A stretch of DNA of 32,327 bases from Planctomycetaceae bacterium UBA4732 (GCA_002404095.1 DHJA01000232.1:33390-65716); one strand, 5' to 3'. Shown: positions 8,060 to 17,559, counted from the stretch's first letter. Made by a program: numbers and translations. Notes: generated by a model from the sequence alone, not told the origin.

Positions 8060-11000
8060 TTAGCCGGGGATGCCTTGCACGAGTTTGATTTCCTCCGGCT
8101 CTAGGCCATAGAGATCATACACCAGCTTGTCCAGTTTCCGTTGGAACGCGCTCACGTCCGCCCCGGCATCGCTCTCTTTCGCAGCGAGGATTTGGTCCAC
8201 AAGTTCAACAAGGTTGGCCTTGTCGCTCGGCTCAAGCTTCGGGAGCGGCAGCTCGTTTAACATATCCTTAGTGAACGTGGTTCCCTCGTTGTAGCTCGAA
8301 GACGGGTATTTCTCCTTGATGTAGAAGAACGCCAATGCGCAATTCACTATGGCAAGGAGCAGTTTCAGAGTTTCTGCGTCGTCGCATGGGATCACAAGCG
8401 TCGGTATGCCCGGGATCACGCACCCATCTGCATCTAAACAAGCATCCAACAAGTTTAGACCCTTCAATATGATTTTCTTCCTGACGGATTTCTTTCCATA
8501 CGACTTCGGAAATGCCTGAAGAAACCGCTTCTTATTGACGACAGGCCGCGAATACCTGCTCCCCAGATAAACCATCTCCCGCTGTCCCCATTTTGAAAGA
8601 TACTTCCCGATTGTGCCAGTGTTAATCATCCGAAGATACAGATCTTGTCTAGCGGTTTGGGATTCTTCTTCGATAAATTCGCGCAGTCTATATGCGTCAT
8701 CCGTCGCGCAAGAATTTTCGCAAAGTCCGAGTTCAGACAATCTACCGGGATGCCTATCGATCTTTGCCAAAAAGTCCCCGCAGTTGGAGAATAGCGAGTC
8801 GTAGGGGAAAGGAGACTTCAAGCTACTCTTCTGGACAGTGGTCTTTAATCGCATGTCTGTTCCTACAACCTCAAGAATTCGCAGGAATGGCTGGGCCACA
8901 TTCACATATATGGAAACTATCGCGTCCACGTTGACACTTTCAAATACCCCACGACCGGCTTTGAGAATACTGAATATCTTGGAATTGGTTTGAATTCGCA
9001 GTTCATCGCCGAACGGTTTGGAAATCCATTTGTCTGGCGTTATGAAAGTGAGTACCCCTGTTTGGTTCAGAAGACGGAAACCTTTTTCAAAAAAGGCGAT
9101 GTAGATGTCCCAACTACCTTTCGTCATTGAATAGGCAGCCTGAATCAATTTGCGCATTTCGGGGCTTTCTTTTGCCATGCTTCGAGAATTCAAATATGGC
9201 GGGTTGGCGATCACCACATCAAAGCCGCCCTTGGCATGAAAAACCTCGGAGAAGTAAATCTCGAAGTCGAACTCCTCGCGTCCGTTGGTCAGTACATGGA
9301 TGAGTTCCTCGATCTGTCGCTTGTATTCCGCCTTCTTGGTTCGATTGGACTCGTCAAAGAACTTGGGTTTCAAGGCTTCCAGCTCCTTGAATTGCTCGAT
9401 GTTGATCAGGTTCTTCTTCACGCCCATCAGGGAGTTGCCGACTACTACCTTATAGTCGAGGTTTGGCAGCGGTTTGATCTGTTGAACGTCCTCCTCGTCC
9501 ACCACGAGCGAGAGCCAGAGCCGTAGCTTGGCGATCTCAACGGCGCCTACGTCGATGTCCGCGCCGTAGAGACTGGATTGGATGGCGTGACGCTTGAAGT
9601 AGTAGGGAGTGCGTTCCGCCACGTCGGTGAAATAGGGCGTGAGTGCGATGCGAGCGCGGACTATCTCGGTCATTATGCCGACCGGGAACGCCCCGGAGCC
9701 GACGGCGGGGTCGCAGATGGTAATGTCGGCCAGTTTTTCGTCGATCAGGCGATAGTTTTTCTCGATGGCTTTGGGCATCGTGATGCGATACTTCGTCTCC
9801 ACCGCCTCATAGTGGGAGATTTGTTCGCCCTGGTGGATGAACATCTCGATGTCGGCGCGGGGAACAATCTCGCGGCGCGTCGTGACCTTGAGCGCTTTCT
9901 GCGCAGGGGCGGCTTGACCAAAGAAGTTGCCTTGGATTGCTTTCTCCGCGCCCAGCGATTCGCGCGTCATGTTCAAGGCCGTGTCGAGATAGTTGATGAG
10001 GCTTTCCTGGCACATGTAATGGACGATCTCGCGCGGCGTGTAATAGGCGCCAAGCCCCTTGCGGCGGTTTTCCTCAATGAGGTTCTCAAAGACCTTGCCG
10101 AGCATCTCCGGGTCGATGGCGACTTCTTTTTCCAGCGGCTCCGCTTCGTTCACGGTGAAGTTGTAGCGGTCGAAAACGTCGAGGATACCCGTGCCGACGT
10201 CGCCCTCCTTGGAGCGCTGCGTGTTGGTAAAGAGGTCGTTGGGCAAGTCGATGTGCGTCTTTTTCCATTCATAACCGGCGATCGGCTCGAACAAGCCGCC
10301 GTTGAGGAAGGGAATGCGGCACTGGAAGGTTTTGCACCAGGCATCGGGGCCGCGATCGGTGGCGAGGGTGTCGTAGAACAGCGGTTCGAGGACGTCGTCA
10401 AAGAGGCATTGTTTCGCGGCGAGGCCCCGTTCCATAAGCTGCCGCATGAAATGGCGCGGGCCCTCGCCCCACTTGCCGCCCTTGGCGACGCCGAGCCAGC
10501 CCTTTTTCTGGATGAAATAGAGAAAAACGATCTGGCCGAGCAGTTTCTTGGCGAATTCGACCGTGCCGACGCCCTTGGCCTGGAAGTCGTCGCGAACAGC
10601 CTTGTCCTGCTTCACGACGGCGACCAGCGCGGCGTCAACGTCCGCGAACAGCCGGGCGTACTCTCGGAAGAATTCCTTGGTGACGGCCTCAACGCTGAAC
10701 GCATCCTCGATCTGGGCCAGGGTCGGATGGTCGGCCGTGTTTTGCAGAAGAGTGAGAAAGCGCGACTGGGCGGTATGACATTCCTCGTCCACGCCGACGA
10801 GGTAGGAGAACCGCCGCGCCGGGGTCAATCGCTCTTCCGGTTTAATCTTGCCGGTCTTCGGATCGCGCTTGGTTGAATATTCCATGCGGACAAAAGAGAA
10901 TCGCCAGGATTGCGAATCAGGCGCGACGAAAGCGACGAGGCCGGCTTCTTTATAGGCGTTGTCGTCGCCTTCGCCGCGTTTGAGCTTGTGGGCCACAAAG

Positions 11001-11272
11001 TCGCGCAGCGCGGTGCGCGTGCGATCCAACTTGTAGGATTCGGTGAGTTGGACGACGAGTACATCGGCCTTCTCGCCTTCGGGGCTGGTAAAGGTGCCGA
11101 GACGTTGGCAAGATTTGGCGTGCGGGACGAAGGCGTCCGGAACCTGCATGGACTGCTTCTTGGATTCATCGAAGCCATTGCAGAGTTCGTTGATGAAATC
11201 GCGGTAGCGTTTTCGATCAAACGGCGCTTTGAGCGTGTCGCGGACAAGGCGTTGAGCGGTGCTCTTTTCCAT
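8060..11272 (-). CDS. Eco57I-type adenine-specific DNA methylase (restriction-modification-like)
   Basis: A 1,070-aa protein. The adenine N6-methyltransferase core has YYTPREIV at 410-417, the SAM-binding motif I DPAVGSGAFP at 521-530, and the catalytic NPPY at 690-693 inside DVVIANPPYLN. The C-terminal ~300 residues, including the SSSYNEGTTFTKDMLNELPLP stretch, look like a target-recognition region. The N-terminal ~200 residues (DFINELCNGFD, ADVLVVQLTE, WRFSFVRMEY) match the accessory domain found in large Eco57I-like proteins; no clear nuclease triad could be pinned. The start is set at ATG 11272 because the open frame further upstream runs through a palindromic element. No good ribosome-binding site is visible. 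It follows the helicase gene on the same strand across a 257-bp gap, so the two probably act together. Restriction activity is inferred, not seen. Confidence 0.88.
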   Translation of the reverse strand: MEKSTAQRLVRDTLKAPFDRKRYRDFINELCNGFDESKKQSMQVPDAFVPHAKSCQRLGTFTSPEGEKADVLVVQLTESYKLDRTRTALRDFVAHKLKRGEGDDNAYKEAGLVAFVAPDSQSWRFSFVRMEYSTKRDPKTGKIKPEERLTPARRFSYLVGVDEECHTAQSRFLTLLQNTADHPTLAQIEDAFSVEAVTKEFFREYARLFADVDAALVAVVKQDKAVRDDFQAKGVGTVEFAKKLLGQIVFLYFIQKKGWLGVAKGGKWGEGPRHFMRQLMERGLAAKQCLFDDVLEPLFYDTLATDRGPDAWCKTFQCRIPFLNGGLFEPIAGYEWKKTHIDLPNDLFTNTQRSKEGDVGTGILDVFDRYNFTVNEAEPLEKEVAIDPEMLGKVFENLIEENRRKGLGAYYTPREIVHYMCQESLINYLDTALNMTRESLGAEKAIQGNFFGQAAPAQKALKVTTRREIVPRADIEMFIHQGEQISHYEAVETKYRITMPKAIEKNYRLIDEKLADITICDPAVGSGAFPVGIMTEIVRARIALTPYFTDVAERTPYYFKRHAIQSSLYGADIDVGAVEIAKLRLWLSLVVDEEDVQQIKPLPNLDYKVVVGNSLMGVKKNLINIEQFKELEALKPKFFDESNRTKKAEYKRQIEELIHVLTNGREEFDFEIYFSEVFHAKGGFDVVIANPPYLNSRSMAKESPEMRKLIQAAYSMTKGSWDIYIAFFEKGFRLLNQTGVLTFITPDKWISKPFGDELRIQTNSKIFSILKAGRGVFESVNVDAIVSIYVNVAQPFLRILEVVGTDMRLKTTVQKSSLKSPFPYDSLFSNCGDFLAKIDRHPGRLSELGLCENSCATDDAYRLREFIEEESQTARQDLYLRMINTGTIGKYLSKWGQREMVYLGSRYSRPVVNKKRFLQAFPKSYGKKSVRKKIILKGLNLLDACLDADGCVIPGIPTLVIPCDDAETLKLLLAIVNCALAFFYIKEKYPSSSYNEGTTFTKDMLNELPLPKLEPSDKANLVELVDQILAAKESDAGADVSAFQRKLDKLVYDLYGLEPEEIKLVQGIPG

Positions 11273-11344
11273 AGGAGAATCTCTACGGGTGTGTGCGCTG
11301 ATACTGGGGGAAACTTCCCTTTGTCGCCGCGTTCCGATCCGATC

Positions 11345-11497
11345 CGCTGGGTGCCATGCTTTCGCGGCCCCGTCGGAGTGAGAATCCCTCGCGGCGACCC
11401 GCGAAAGCATGTCTGCCGCGCGAGAGCAACATGCTTTCGCGGCGGCCCTGCCGCTGTCTCGGTTCCGAAAGCGGCCGCGAAAGCATGGCACCCAGCG
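11345..11497. repeat. 153-bp nested palindromic element inside the helicase-methylase operon
   Basis: A perfect 25-bp inverted repeat (11345-11369 and 11473-11497, CGCTGGGTGCCATGCTTTCG and so on) encloses an inner inverted repeat (11401-11411 and 11430-11440, GCGAAAGCATG). All four arms share the GCGAAAGCATG word. It sits between the helicase stop and the methylase start. No protein is encoded. It resembles a MITE or BIME-type element that landed in the operon. Confidence 0.85.
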
Positions 11498-11529
11498 TAA
11501 AGGTCACCCAAGTAAACGACACGCCTCCT

Positions 11530-14500
11530 CTACGGCAGATAAGAGGAGAGGATGACTTCACGCGCGGCCGGCGGCGCGTCCTTATCGGGCTTGGGCGCTG
11601 GGCCGAGGAGGTATTGACGGGCGATTTCCTTGCGGAGAATGGCGAACATCTCGGCGGGATCGGCCGTTTTATCGAACGCCTCTTTCACTTTACGAATGGT
11701 GTGCTTGCCGACGCGGCCGTCGGTAATGATTTGCCTCACGGCGGCGGCGAACTTGCGATCGTCGGGCGTCAGCGCGGCATAGGCGCGGAAATCCTTGGCC
11801 TGGAGTCGCTTCAGGAGGATCGCCTCGTTGCCGCTGCCGGCCGCCGTGGGCGGCGCCAAGGTTTCGAGGCTGGGCGTGGTTGCTTTTTGGAATCCTTCCT
11901 TGTTCTTATCCAGCAGCGGATAGAAATGCGCTGGCGGAATGTCTTGGCGCGGTTCCTTGGCCGTCGTTTCGAGGGTTTCGGCGGTGGTGAAGAAGTCGAG
12001 TTCTTCGGCGCGGTCGGCGCCGGCGTGGGCGCGAAAGAATTTGTCGAGGCGGCCTTGGCGGAAATAGGTGATGAGGGCGGGGCGGTCAGGCGCCGGCGCG
12101 GCGTCGGGGTGGTCCGCCGCCGCCGGTTCGGGGGCGTGAGCGCGCGTCGAACGCGCCTTCGGCGGCAGGGCCAGGATGCGCTGGAAAAGTTCTGGCTTGG
12201 TTTGTTTCACGGCAAGGATCTGGCCCAGATACTTTAGCTCGCTCTTGGGCTCGGCCGGGTCGCCCTCGACTGCTTCCTTGGAGTTGATACGGTCGAAGAG
12301 GTTGTGCGAGGTGATTTTCTCGTCACCCGTAAGCAGGCGCGCGTCGTTGCCCAGCAGAGTAATGAACGCGTGAATCTTCGACTTGGCGGCCTCGGTCAAG
12401 GCAATCTCGTCATTGCCCTCATCGGTCGGGAAGAAGTTGTAGGTGAAGAGCGCTTTGAACTTGGTGCCGACGCGGTTCACGCGCCCGACTCGCTGCATCA
12501 TGCGGGTCGGGTTCCAGGGAATGTCGTAATTGATGACGGTGGCCGAGCGATGGAGATTCACGCCTTCCGCCAGAACGTCGGTGGTGACGAGGATGCGGTA
12601 ATCGTCGCGGTTCTCGCTGCTGTTGGCATCGAAGTTGGCGATGACTTCACGGCGTAGCGCGGGGCTTGATGCGGCGCTGAAAAGGAGCGTCTTGTCGTCC
12701 ACTTCCTTTTTGATGCCTGCCGCGAGATAGCAAGCGGTGTCAGCGAATTCGCTGAAGATGATAAGCTTTCCCTTCTTGAACGCCGGTTGCGCGGCGAGTT
12801 CGCGTTTGAATTCCACCCATTTCGGATCGCGCTTGATGGTTTTCCACACGCGCTGGACCTCTTGAAGCACGGCCAAGTCCGACGCGACATGCTCCCGGAA
12901 GATGGGAGTGAATTCAGCGGTTGCGAACCTCTCGGCTTTCTCCGCCTGGATCAGAGCGTCAATGGCGTCATCGTCGCCATCTTCCAAGAACTCCAGCACC
13001 TTGTGGCTGTGCTTCTTGCTTGTATACACGAATCCGTCGTCGAAGGCCTGGAGTACGAGTTGATGGGAATGGATAAATCGACCGAGGGTTTTCTGAAAGG
13101 CGTAGAAACTGCTTTCCAACCGCTTCACGAGCAGTATTTTCATGAACTTGGCGAGGTTGCGCTGGCCTTGCACAGCGCGGTCTTCAATCGGCCCGGTGAA
13201 GTAGAGTGGGTTTAGGGGCTGGTAGCGAGCGTAGTGGAAGTCGGAGCTGGTTATGCTCTCCAGCGTGCTTGTGAAGACTGCGCTTTCTTTCGGTTTGAGC
13301 TGGTAGAGCAGCGGAATGGGATCGTTGACCTTCGGGAACCAGATCTTCTGCTTTTTGAGGTCCTCGCCGTAAAACTCCTCAACCTCGCGGCGAGTGCGGC
13401 GGACCATGACATACTTGAGCACGCGATCCCGCAGTTCCTGAGCGTTCAGCTCGACCGCCGCCAGGTAGTCCTCGGCGTCGTCGAGACGATGCAGCCCCTT
13501 GAGGCGGTTTCGCAGCTTCTCGAAAAACGTTTCCAGATTGCGGAGTCCGGGGATAGTGCTGTTGCGGGCAGGCTGGAACAACTTTAACTGACTGTAGATG
13601 TCGTCCGGCGCGTTGTTGTATGGGGTGGCGGAAACCAGAATGACGCCCTTGTTTTGGCAGATGCGTGTGAGCAACTCGTAACGTTGTGTGGAATCACCTT
13701 TGAAGCGGTGGGATTCGTCAATGAAGACGTATTTGTAGAACTCGACGCCCTGTTCCAGGACCTCTTCAAGCTTGCCGATGGAAACGCACTTGTGGCCGGG
13801 GATGCAGAAGTCGCGCAACACGCGCGGCCATGAGCCGGGGCTGTTTTCATCGAGAAGGCTTGGCGATGCGATGACCAGGCAACGGCCATCGAGTTGCAGG
13901 GCCAGCAACGCCGAAATGTAGGTTTTGCCCAAGCCAACGACATCGGCGAGGAAGACGCCGCCGTAGGTCTTGAGCATCTGCTGTGCGGTGAAGACGGCAT
14001 CCTCTTGGTATTGCAGCTTCTTGAAATTCTGCGGCAGGTTTTCCGCATTCAGCTTCGAGCGGTCGCCCAAGTAATCGCGAAAGTAGTCAGCGAGAAACTT
14101 CAGGTAGAGTTCGTAGGGGGTGAAGAAGGCGAAGGGGGATTCCTTTTCCACCGTGGTAATGATCGTGTCGTGAACGTCCTTCACGTCCACGGCGTCCGCC
14201 CAAAGTTCGTTGAACCGATGCAGTGCATAATCGTGTTCCTCCGGCTCCGCGAGCAACACGTTGAACTCCAGATTTCCCTCCAAGCCGCTGTGCGAAAGAT
14301 TGCTTGACCCGGTGATGACGTAGCCGTGGTTCACGTCCTGCACCGGATGCTCCGGCGTCATGATGTAGACCTTCGCGTGGATGTTCTGCTCCCGATAGAG
14401 CTTCACCTCCAGCTTGTCCGAGCGAATCCACTCGATGAACTTTCGGATGCCCGTTTCGATGGCGAGTGAATCCTGCGCTTGGATCAACTCGCTTCGCATC

Positions 14501-14799
14501 ATCCCGCCGAAGGTTCTCTTGACCTCTGCCGTGGACGGGACGCTTTCCGCGGAGTCCTCGTTGGCGATTTGAATGAGGCCGTGAACGACCTGCTCATTTT
14601 TTAGACCGATGAGGATGCGTATTTTCTTGACCGATTCGAGCGCGGGGTAAAGGCGGAAGAAGCCGCTGATGAAAAAATAACCGACGAGGCAATCGAAGTC
14701 CTGCGTGAGCGGCAGGATTTTTTCGAGCCGTTTGCTGAGCGTGTTGTCGCCCTGGTTGGTGAGGAATTTTTTCGGAGTGGGAGGATGGCTGTCTGACAT
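11530..14799 (-). CDS. HKD/PLD nuclease-SF2 helicase fusion (SNF2-like)
   Basis: A 1,089-aa protein. The N-terminal ~200 residues form a phospholipase D-like HKD nuclease domain: DFDCLVGYFFISGF, then the HAK at 141-143 (NIHAKVYIM) and VITGSSNLSHSGLEG. A superfamily 2 helicase follows: YQEDAV Q-motif-like entry, DVVGLGKT Walker A at 286-293, DESH at 361-364, SATPYNN at about 390-396, and in the second RecA lobe TTDVLAEGVNLH and MMQRVGRVNRVG. The last ~230 residues are a charged, low-complexity helical tail. It probably translocates on DNA and cuts it. The start is ATG 14799 without an evident ribosome-binding site. It lies between the ATPase and the adenine methylase on the same strand, as expected for an anti-phage system. 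It is not a complete DISARM: no DUF1998-type DrmB or separate DrmA gene is present. Confidence 0.9.
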   Translation of the reverse strand: MSDSHPPTPKKFLTNQGDNTLSKRLEKILPLTQDFDCLVGYFFISGFFRLYPALESVKKIRILIGLKNEQVVHGLIQIANEDSAESVPSTAEVKRTFGGMMRSELIQAQDSLAIETGIRKFIEWIRSDKLEVKLYREQNIHAKVYIMTPEHPVQDVNHGYVITGSSNLSHSGLEGNLEFNVLLAEPEEHDYALHRFNELWADAVDVKDVHDTIITTVEKESPFAFFTPYELYLKFLADYFRDYLGDRSKLNAENLPQNFKKLQYQEDAVFTAQQMLKTYGGVFLADVVGLGKTYISALLALQLDGRCLVIASPSLLDENSPGSWPRVLRDFCIPGHKCVSIGKLEEVLEQGVEFYKYVFIDESHRFKGDSTQRYELLTRICQNKGVILVSATPYNNAPDDIYSQLKLFQPARNSTIPGLRNLETFFEKLRNRLKGLHRLDDAEDYLAAVELNAQELRDRVLKYVMVRRTRREVEEFYGEDLKKQKIWFPKVNDPIPLLYQLKPKESAVFTSTLESITSSDFHYARYQPLNPLYFTGPIEDRAVQGQRNLAKFMKILLVKRLESSFYAFQKTLGRFIHSHQLVLQAFDDGFVYTSKKHSHKVLEFLEDGDDDAIDALIQAEKAERFATAEFTPIFREHVASDLAVLQEVQRVWKTIKRDPKWVEFKRELAAQPAFKKGKLIIFSEFADTACYLAAGIKKEVDDKTLLFSAASSPALRREVIANFDANSSENRDDYRILVTTDVLAEGVNLHRSATVINYDIPWNPTRMMQRVGRVNRVGTKFKALFTYNFFPTDEGNDEIALTEAAKSKIHAFITLLGNDARLLTGDEKITSHNLFDRINSKEAVEGDPAEPKSELKYLGQILAVKQTKPELFQRILALPPKARSTRAHAPEPAAADHPDAAPAPDRPALITYFRQGRLDKFFRAHAGADRAEELDFFTTAETLETTAKEPRQDIPPAHFYPLLDKNKEGFQKATTPSLETLAPPTAAGSGNEAILLKRLQAKDFRAYAALTPDDRKFAAAVRQIITDGRVGKHTIRKVKEAFDKTADPAEMFAILRKEIARQYLLGPAPKPDKDAPPAAREVILSSYLP

Positions 14800-14935
14800 G
14801 GTGGTTTATCGTCTTACGTTGCGCGGAAAGTCCGCGTAAGCCGGAAGACCGTTTCCTAACGGCCGCCGCTTGCCACATTCTTCCCTTAGCTTAGTAACTC
14901 ACGCAGGAAAGATGAGAATATCGAGGCTTTACGGC

Positions 14936-16003
14936 TCAACCCGCCAACCCGCCAAGTTCCGCACCGCCCGGCGTCGGCAAGCCGTAGGTCGCTTCACCAG
15001 CCGCGTGGCGGTCGCCGAAAGCCGTCGTCAAACCGAGCGTCCGTACCGCTCGCTCCAGCGTTCGCCGCGAATAGCCGGCCGCCTCGCCGGTGAGGTAGCA
15101 CATCGACCTCGGCTTCGGCCCCGTGGCCAAGAGGTCGCGCAGGAAGCCCATCGCTTCGACCAACATGCCGCGCACCTCCTCGCGCTCGGCCCGCTCCGCC
15201 GACGACATTCGCCGCACCAATTCGTCCGCCTCGAAGTCCGCTTCGCCCAGCCATTCCACCCGGCAGACGCCGTCGCGCGGCGCCAGGGCGAACCGCAAGG
15301 GCCGCGACGGCAACGCCAGATTGCACTTGGTCACGGCCAATAAGCGTCTTTGCGGGTCGTCGGGGTCGGCGGCCACGAGCAGGCCCGCCCGCGCGGCGCC
15401 GATGATGCCGATGCTGCCGCCGCCGCGGTAGATCGCCTTGTCGCCGTTGGTCTTGTTTAGGTGCCGTAGGCAGACCACCGCGCAGCCCCGCCGTTCCGCC
15501 AGCCGGGCCAGCTGGAACAACGCCCGCCGCACGTCCTGGTCGCGGCTGGCGTCCACGCCGGTCAGATACGCCATGAGCGGGTCGATGACGAGCAGCCGGG
15601 CGCCGCGCTCGGCCACGGCCGCCTCGATCACCGGCAGGTCGCGCGGTATCTCCGGCGTCCGCTCCTCGCCGTCGTCGCCGCGCACGGCCGAGAGCGTGAA
15701 CAGCCGCGTCATATCGCCGCCGGCCGCGGCCAAGCGCGGCTTGATGGTGTCCGCCTCGCCGTCCTCGGCCGACAGGATGAGCGACGCGCCGACCGGCCCG
15801 ACCGCCCCGTCGGGCATCACGCCGTCGCGGCTGACGCGGGCGGCGAGGTCGAAAAGAAGGGTCGATTTACCCAGACCGGGATCGCCGTCGAGTACAGTCA
15901 CCTTGCCCAACGGAATCCAGCCCGGCCACAGCCATTCGACCGGCCGGGCCTCGACTTCGCTCATCGGCCGTACGCGGGCGGCGGTGGAGGGACGCTTGGA
16001 CAT
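14936..16003 (-). CDS. RecA-like AAA ATPase (RepA/AAA_25 type)
   Basis: A 355-aa protein. Walker A is GDPGLGKST at about residues 39-47, Walker B is RLLVIDPLMAYL, and a sensor-like region reads CLRHLNKT. This is the RecA fold of RepA/AAA_25 proteins linked to plasmid or phage replication and common in planctomycete accessory DNA. The C-terminal ~90 residues contain a helix-turn-helix-like segment (AAGYSRRTLERAVRTLG). The start is ATG 16003 with AAGGTG 8 bases upstream; the frame extends further but without support. The gene is upstream of the helicase and methylase on the same strand (136-bp gap). Whether it belongs to their system or is a separate mobile gene is open. A relic of a homologous gene end lies at 7526-7600. 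Confidence 0.8.
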   Translation of the reverse strand: MSKRPSTAARVRPMSEVEARPVEWLWPGWIPLGKVTVLDGDPGLGKSTLLFDLAARVSRDGVMPDGAVGPVGASLILSAEDGEADTIKPRLAAAGGDMTRLFTLSAVRGDDGEERTPEIPRDLPVIEAAVAERGARLLVIDPLMAYLTGVDASRDQDVRRALFQLARLAERRGCAVVCLRHLNKTNGDKAIYRGGGSIGIIGAARAGLLVAADPDDPQRRLLAVTKCNLALPSRPLRFALAPRDGVCRVEWLGEADFEADELVRRMSSAERAEREEVRGMLVEAMGFLRDLLATGPKPRSMCYLTGEAAGYSRRTLERAVRTLGLTTAFGDRHAAGEATYGLPTPGGAELGGLAG

Positions 16004-16099
16004 GATGCACCTTGAAGCTGCGGGGACTGAGCGCGGACATCGAGTGTACCCTGCGGAGCGGGCGTGTGGGCAGGTGAGATGGAGGGGGAATAGCTGGGG

Positions 16100-16411
16100 A
16101 TGAGCGCCGATAACCGCCGGCAAAGCGCGGCGGGGTGCGTTGACGGGCGGAGCCTGGCGGCTTACAATCCCTTGCTGAGTCACAGGCAACCTATTCGTTA
16201 CGGCGAGCGATTCGTGGCCAGCTCACCTGGGGGCGTAAAGGCTCTGGAGGCGTTCGCCAAGGGACTCCGGTTTGAGCTGGCCGGGGAACCGGAAGTGGAA
16301 TACGAAGCGGAAGACGGCAAGTGGTTGCCCCTGTCCACGGCAAAGAACGTCGCTCGCGTCTTGCACCGCTTCTTCACGGAGAAGCCGAATGCCTGCGTGG
16401 CGCTGTCTTGA
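16100..16411 (+). CDS. Hypothetical 103-aa protein
   Basis: Not recognised. The codon pattern from about residue 30 onward (GERFVASSPGGVKALEAFAKGL, FELAGEPEVEYEAEDGKWLPL, NVARVLHRFFTEKP) looks like genuine coding sequence. The first 25 residues are less convincing, so the real start could be internal. No membrane segment is seen. It is divergent from the ATPase gene, with only about 100 bases between them. Confidence 0.45.
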   Translation: MSADNRRQSAAGCVDGRSLAAYNPLLSHRQPIRYGERFVASSPGGVKALEAFAKGLRFELAGEPEVEYEAEDGKWLPLSTAKNVARVLHRFFTEKPNACVALS

Positions 16412-16510
16412 AACAGCTTTTTCAGATTGCTTTCATCTTAAATTGATCTGACGCCGTTTATTTCTGTTGAAGCCGGCAATGGTCGATGGCTCCCAGAATG
16501 TCTGGTCGAT

Positions 16511-17470
16511 ATGAAAAGCCAGTCAATGAAATTCCGCATCTCCCTCATGGTTCTCTTTTCCGTCACGGTCCTTGCCCACGGCGAAGGCGTACAGTACAGC
16601 GACCCGGAACTTCATTTTTCGATCAAGCTCCCTGAAAGTTGGCGGCGTCTGCCGCCTGGCGTCGCAGACCGGGCGGCTGAGGCATTGGCCCGCCAGACGG
16701 GAGAGCCGCTGGAGAAATATCAGGCTTGGTTCCAACGAAGCGATAAGCCGGAAGGGGACTACCCTTATATCCTCATTAACCGCCAAATTTGCCGAATGCC
16801 GACGCTCGGCGAAACGGCGGACGGTTATAAATCCATAAAGGCTGCGGCAGAGAAAGCGAACGATCGGAAAGGTATTTCCAGCGACTCAAAGATGTTCGAC
16901 GCTGTGATCGATGCTCGGAGAAACATGATTTTCTTCGAGATCGAGCAGACCGTGAACATTAGCGATACAGGCAAGGTGCATGGCAAGATATGCCTATTTC
17001 CCGGAAAGGTTGGCGTGGCCCAGTTAAATTTCTGGGCCGCCGCCGCCGACGTAGACCGCTCCAAGGTCGATTTCGATTTTGTTCTGGATTCTTTTGTCTT
17101 CGAGCCAGGCTACGGCTACCAGTCCGGCCTCGCCGCCGACGCCCCGACGCGAGGCTTTGATTTTTCTCGCCTTCTGATGTTCGGGCTGATCGGCGGCATT
17201 TTCGGCCCCCTCTGTTACCGTCTGCTCAAATCGAGGAACCCGAACGTATCACCGAGCCTTCTACGGCTCCGGGTAGTGTTTGCCATGTTGGTCATTCTGG
17301 GCGGGCTTGAATTCCTCATCGGCCCATCAAGTGGGCCTATTCGCTTTACCTTCGTGCTTGGCAGCATAGTCGTTGGCGTCATCGGCTTCGCCGTTTCCTG
17401 GATCATCGAAATGAAAAAGCCGTTGCCGCCGACGAAGGACGGCTCAACTGACGTGCTCCCTCCGCCGTAG
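16511..17470 (+). CDS. Membrane protein with signal peptide, external domain and C-terminal helices
   Basis: A 319-aa protein. Residues 6-24 form a signal sequence (FRISLMVLFSVTVLAHGEG). Residues about 25-205 are an extracytoplasmic domain starting VQYSDPELHFSIKLPESWRRLP, reminiscent of PsbP/DUF1795-like folds that begin with a YSDP...F.I..P.SW pattern. Three hydrophobic segments follow (LLMFGLIGGIFGPLCYRLL, LRVVFAMLVILGGLEFLIG, IRFTFVLGSIVVGVIGFAVSW), and the tail is proline-rich. ATG 16511 is used; ATG 16526 is an alternative. Function unknown. Confidence 0.75.
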   Translation: MKSQSMKFRISLMVLFSVTVLAHGEGVQYSDPELHFSIKLPESWRRLPPGVADRAAEALARQTGEPLEKYQAWFQRSDKPEGDYPYILINRQICRMPTLGETADGYKSIKAAAEKANDRKGISSDSKMFDAVIDARRNMIFFEIEQTVNISDTGKVHGKICLFPGKVGVAQLNFWAAAADVDRSKVDFDFVLDSFVFEPGYGYQSGLAADAPTRGFDFSRLLMFGLIGGIFGPLCYRLLKSRNPNVSPSLLRLRVVFAMLVILGGLEFLIGPSSGPIRFTFVLGSIVVGVIGFAVSWIIEMKKPLPPTKDGSTDVLPPP

Positions 17471-17559
17471 AGTTGCGCTGAACGCCAGCCTCTTGTGCTT
17501 CCCGAACGCTTGCGATATTAAGACCAAGGAATGGGCCGAACACCATTAAGAGGTAGGTC

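Noticed and set aside
9578..10876. 432-codon plus-strand open frame opposite the methylase gene
   Set aside because: Exact antisense of a methylase with recognisable motifs; long antisense frames are normal at this GC content, and no domain is seen in it.
11273..11491. N-terminal extension of the methylase
   Set aside because: The extra 73 codons are translated palindrome; the family-like protein begins at ATG 11272.
8060..14799. Complete DISARM or BREX system
   Set aside because: No DrmA/DrmB (DUF1998), PglZ, BrxC or Lon-like gene is present; only the nuclease-helicase and methylase parts are comparable.
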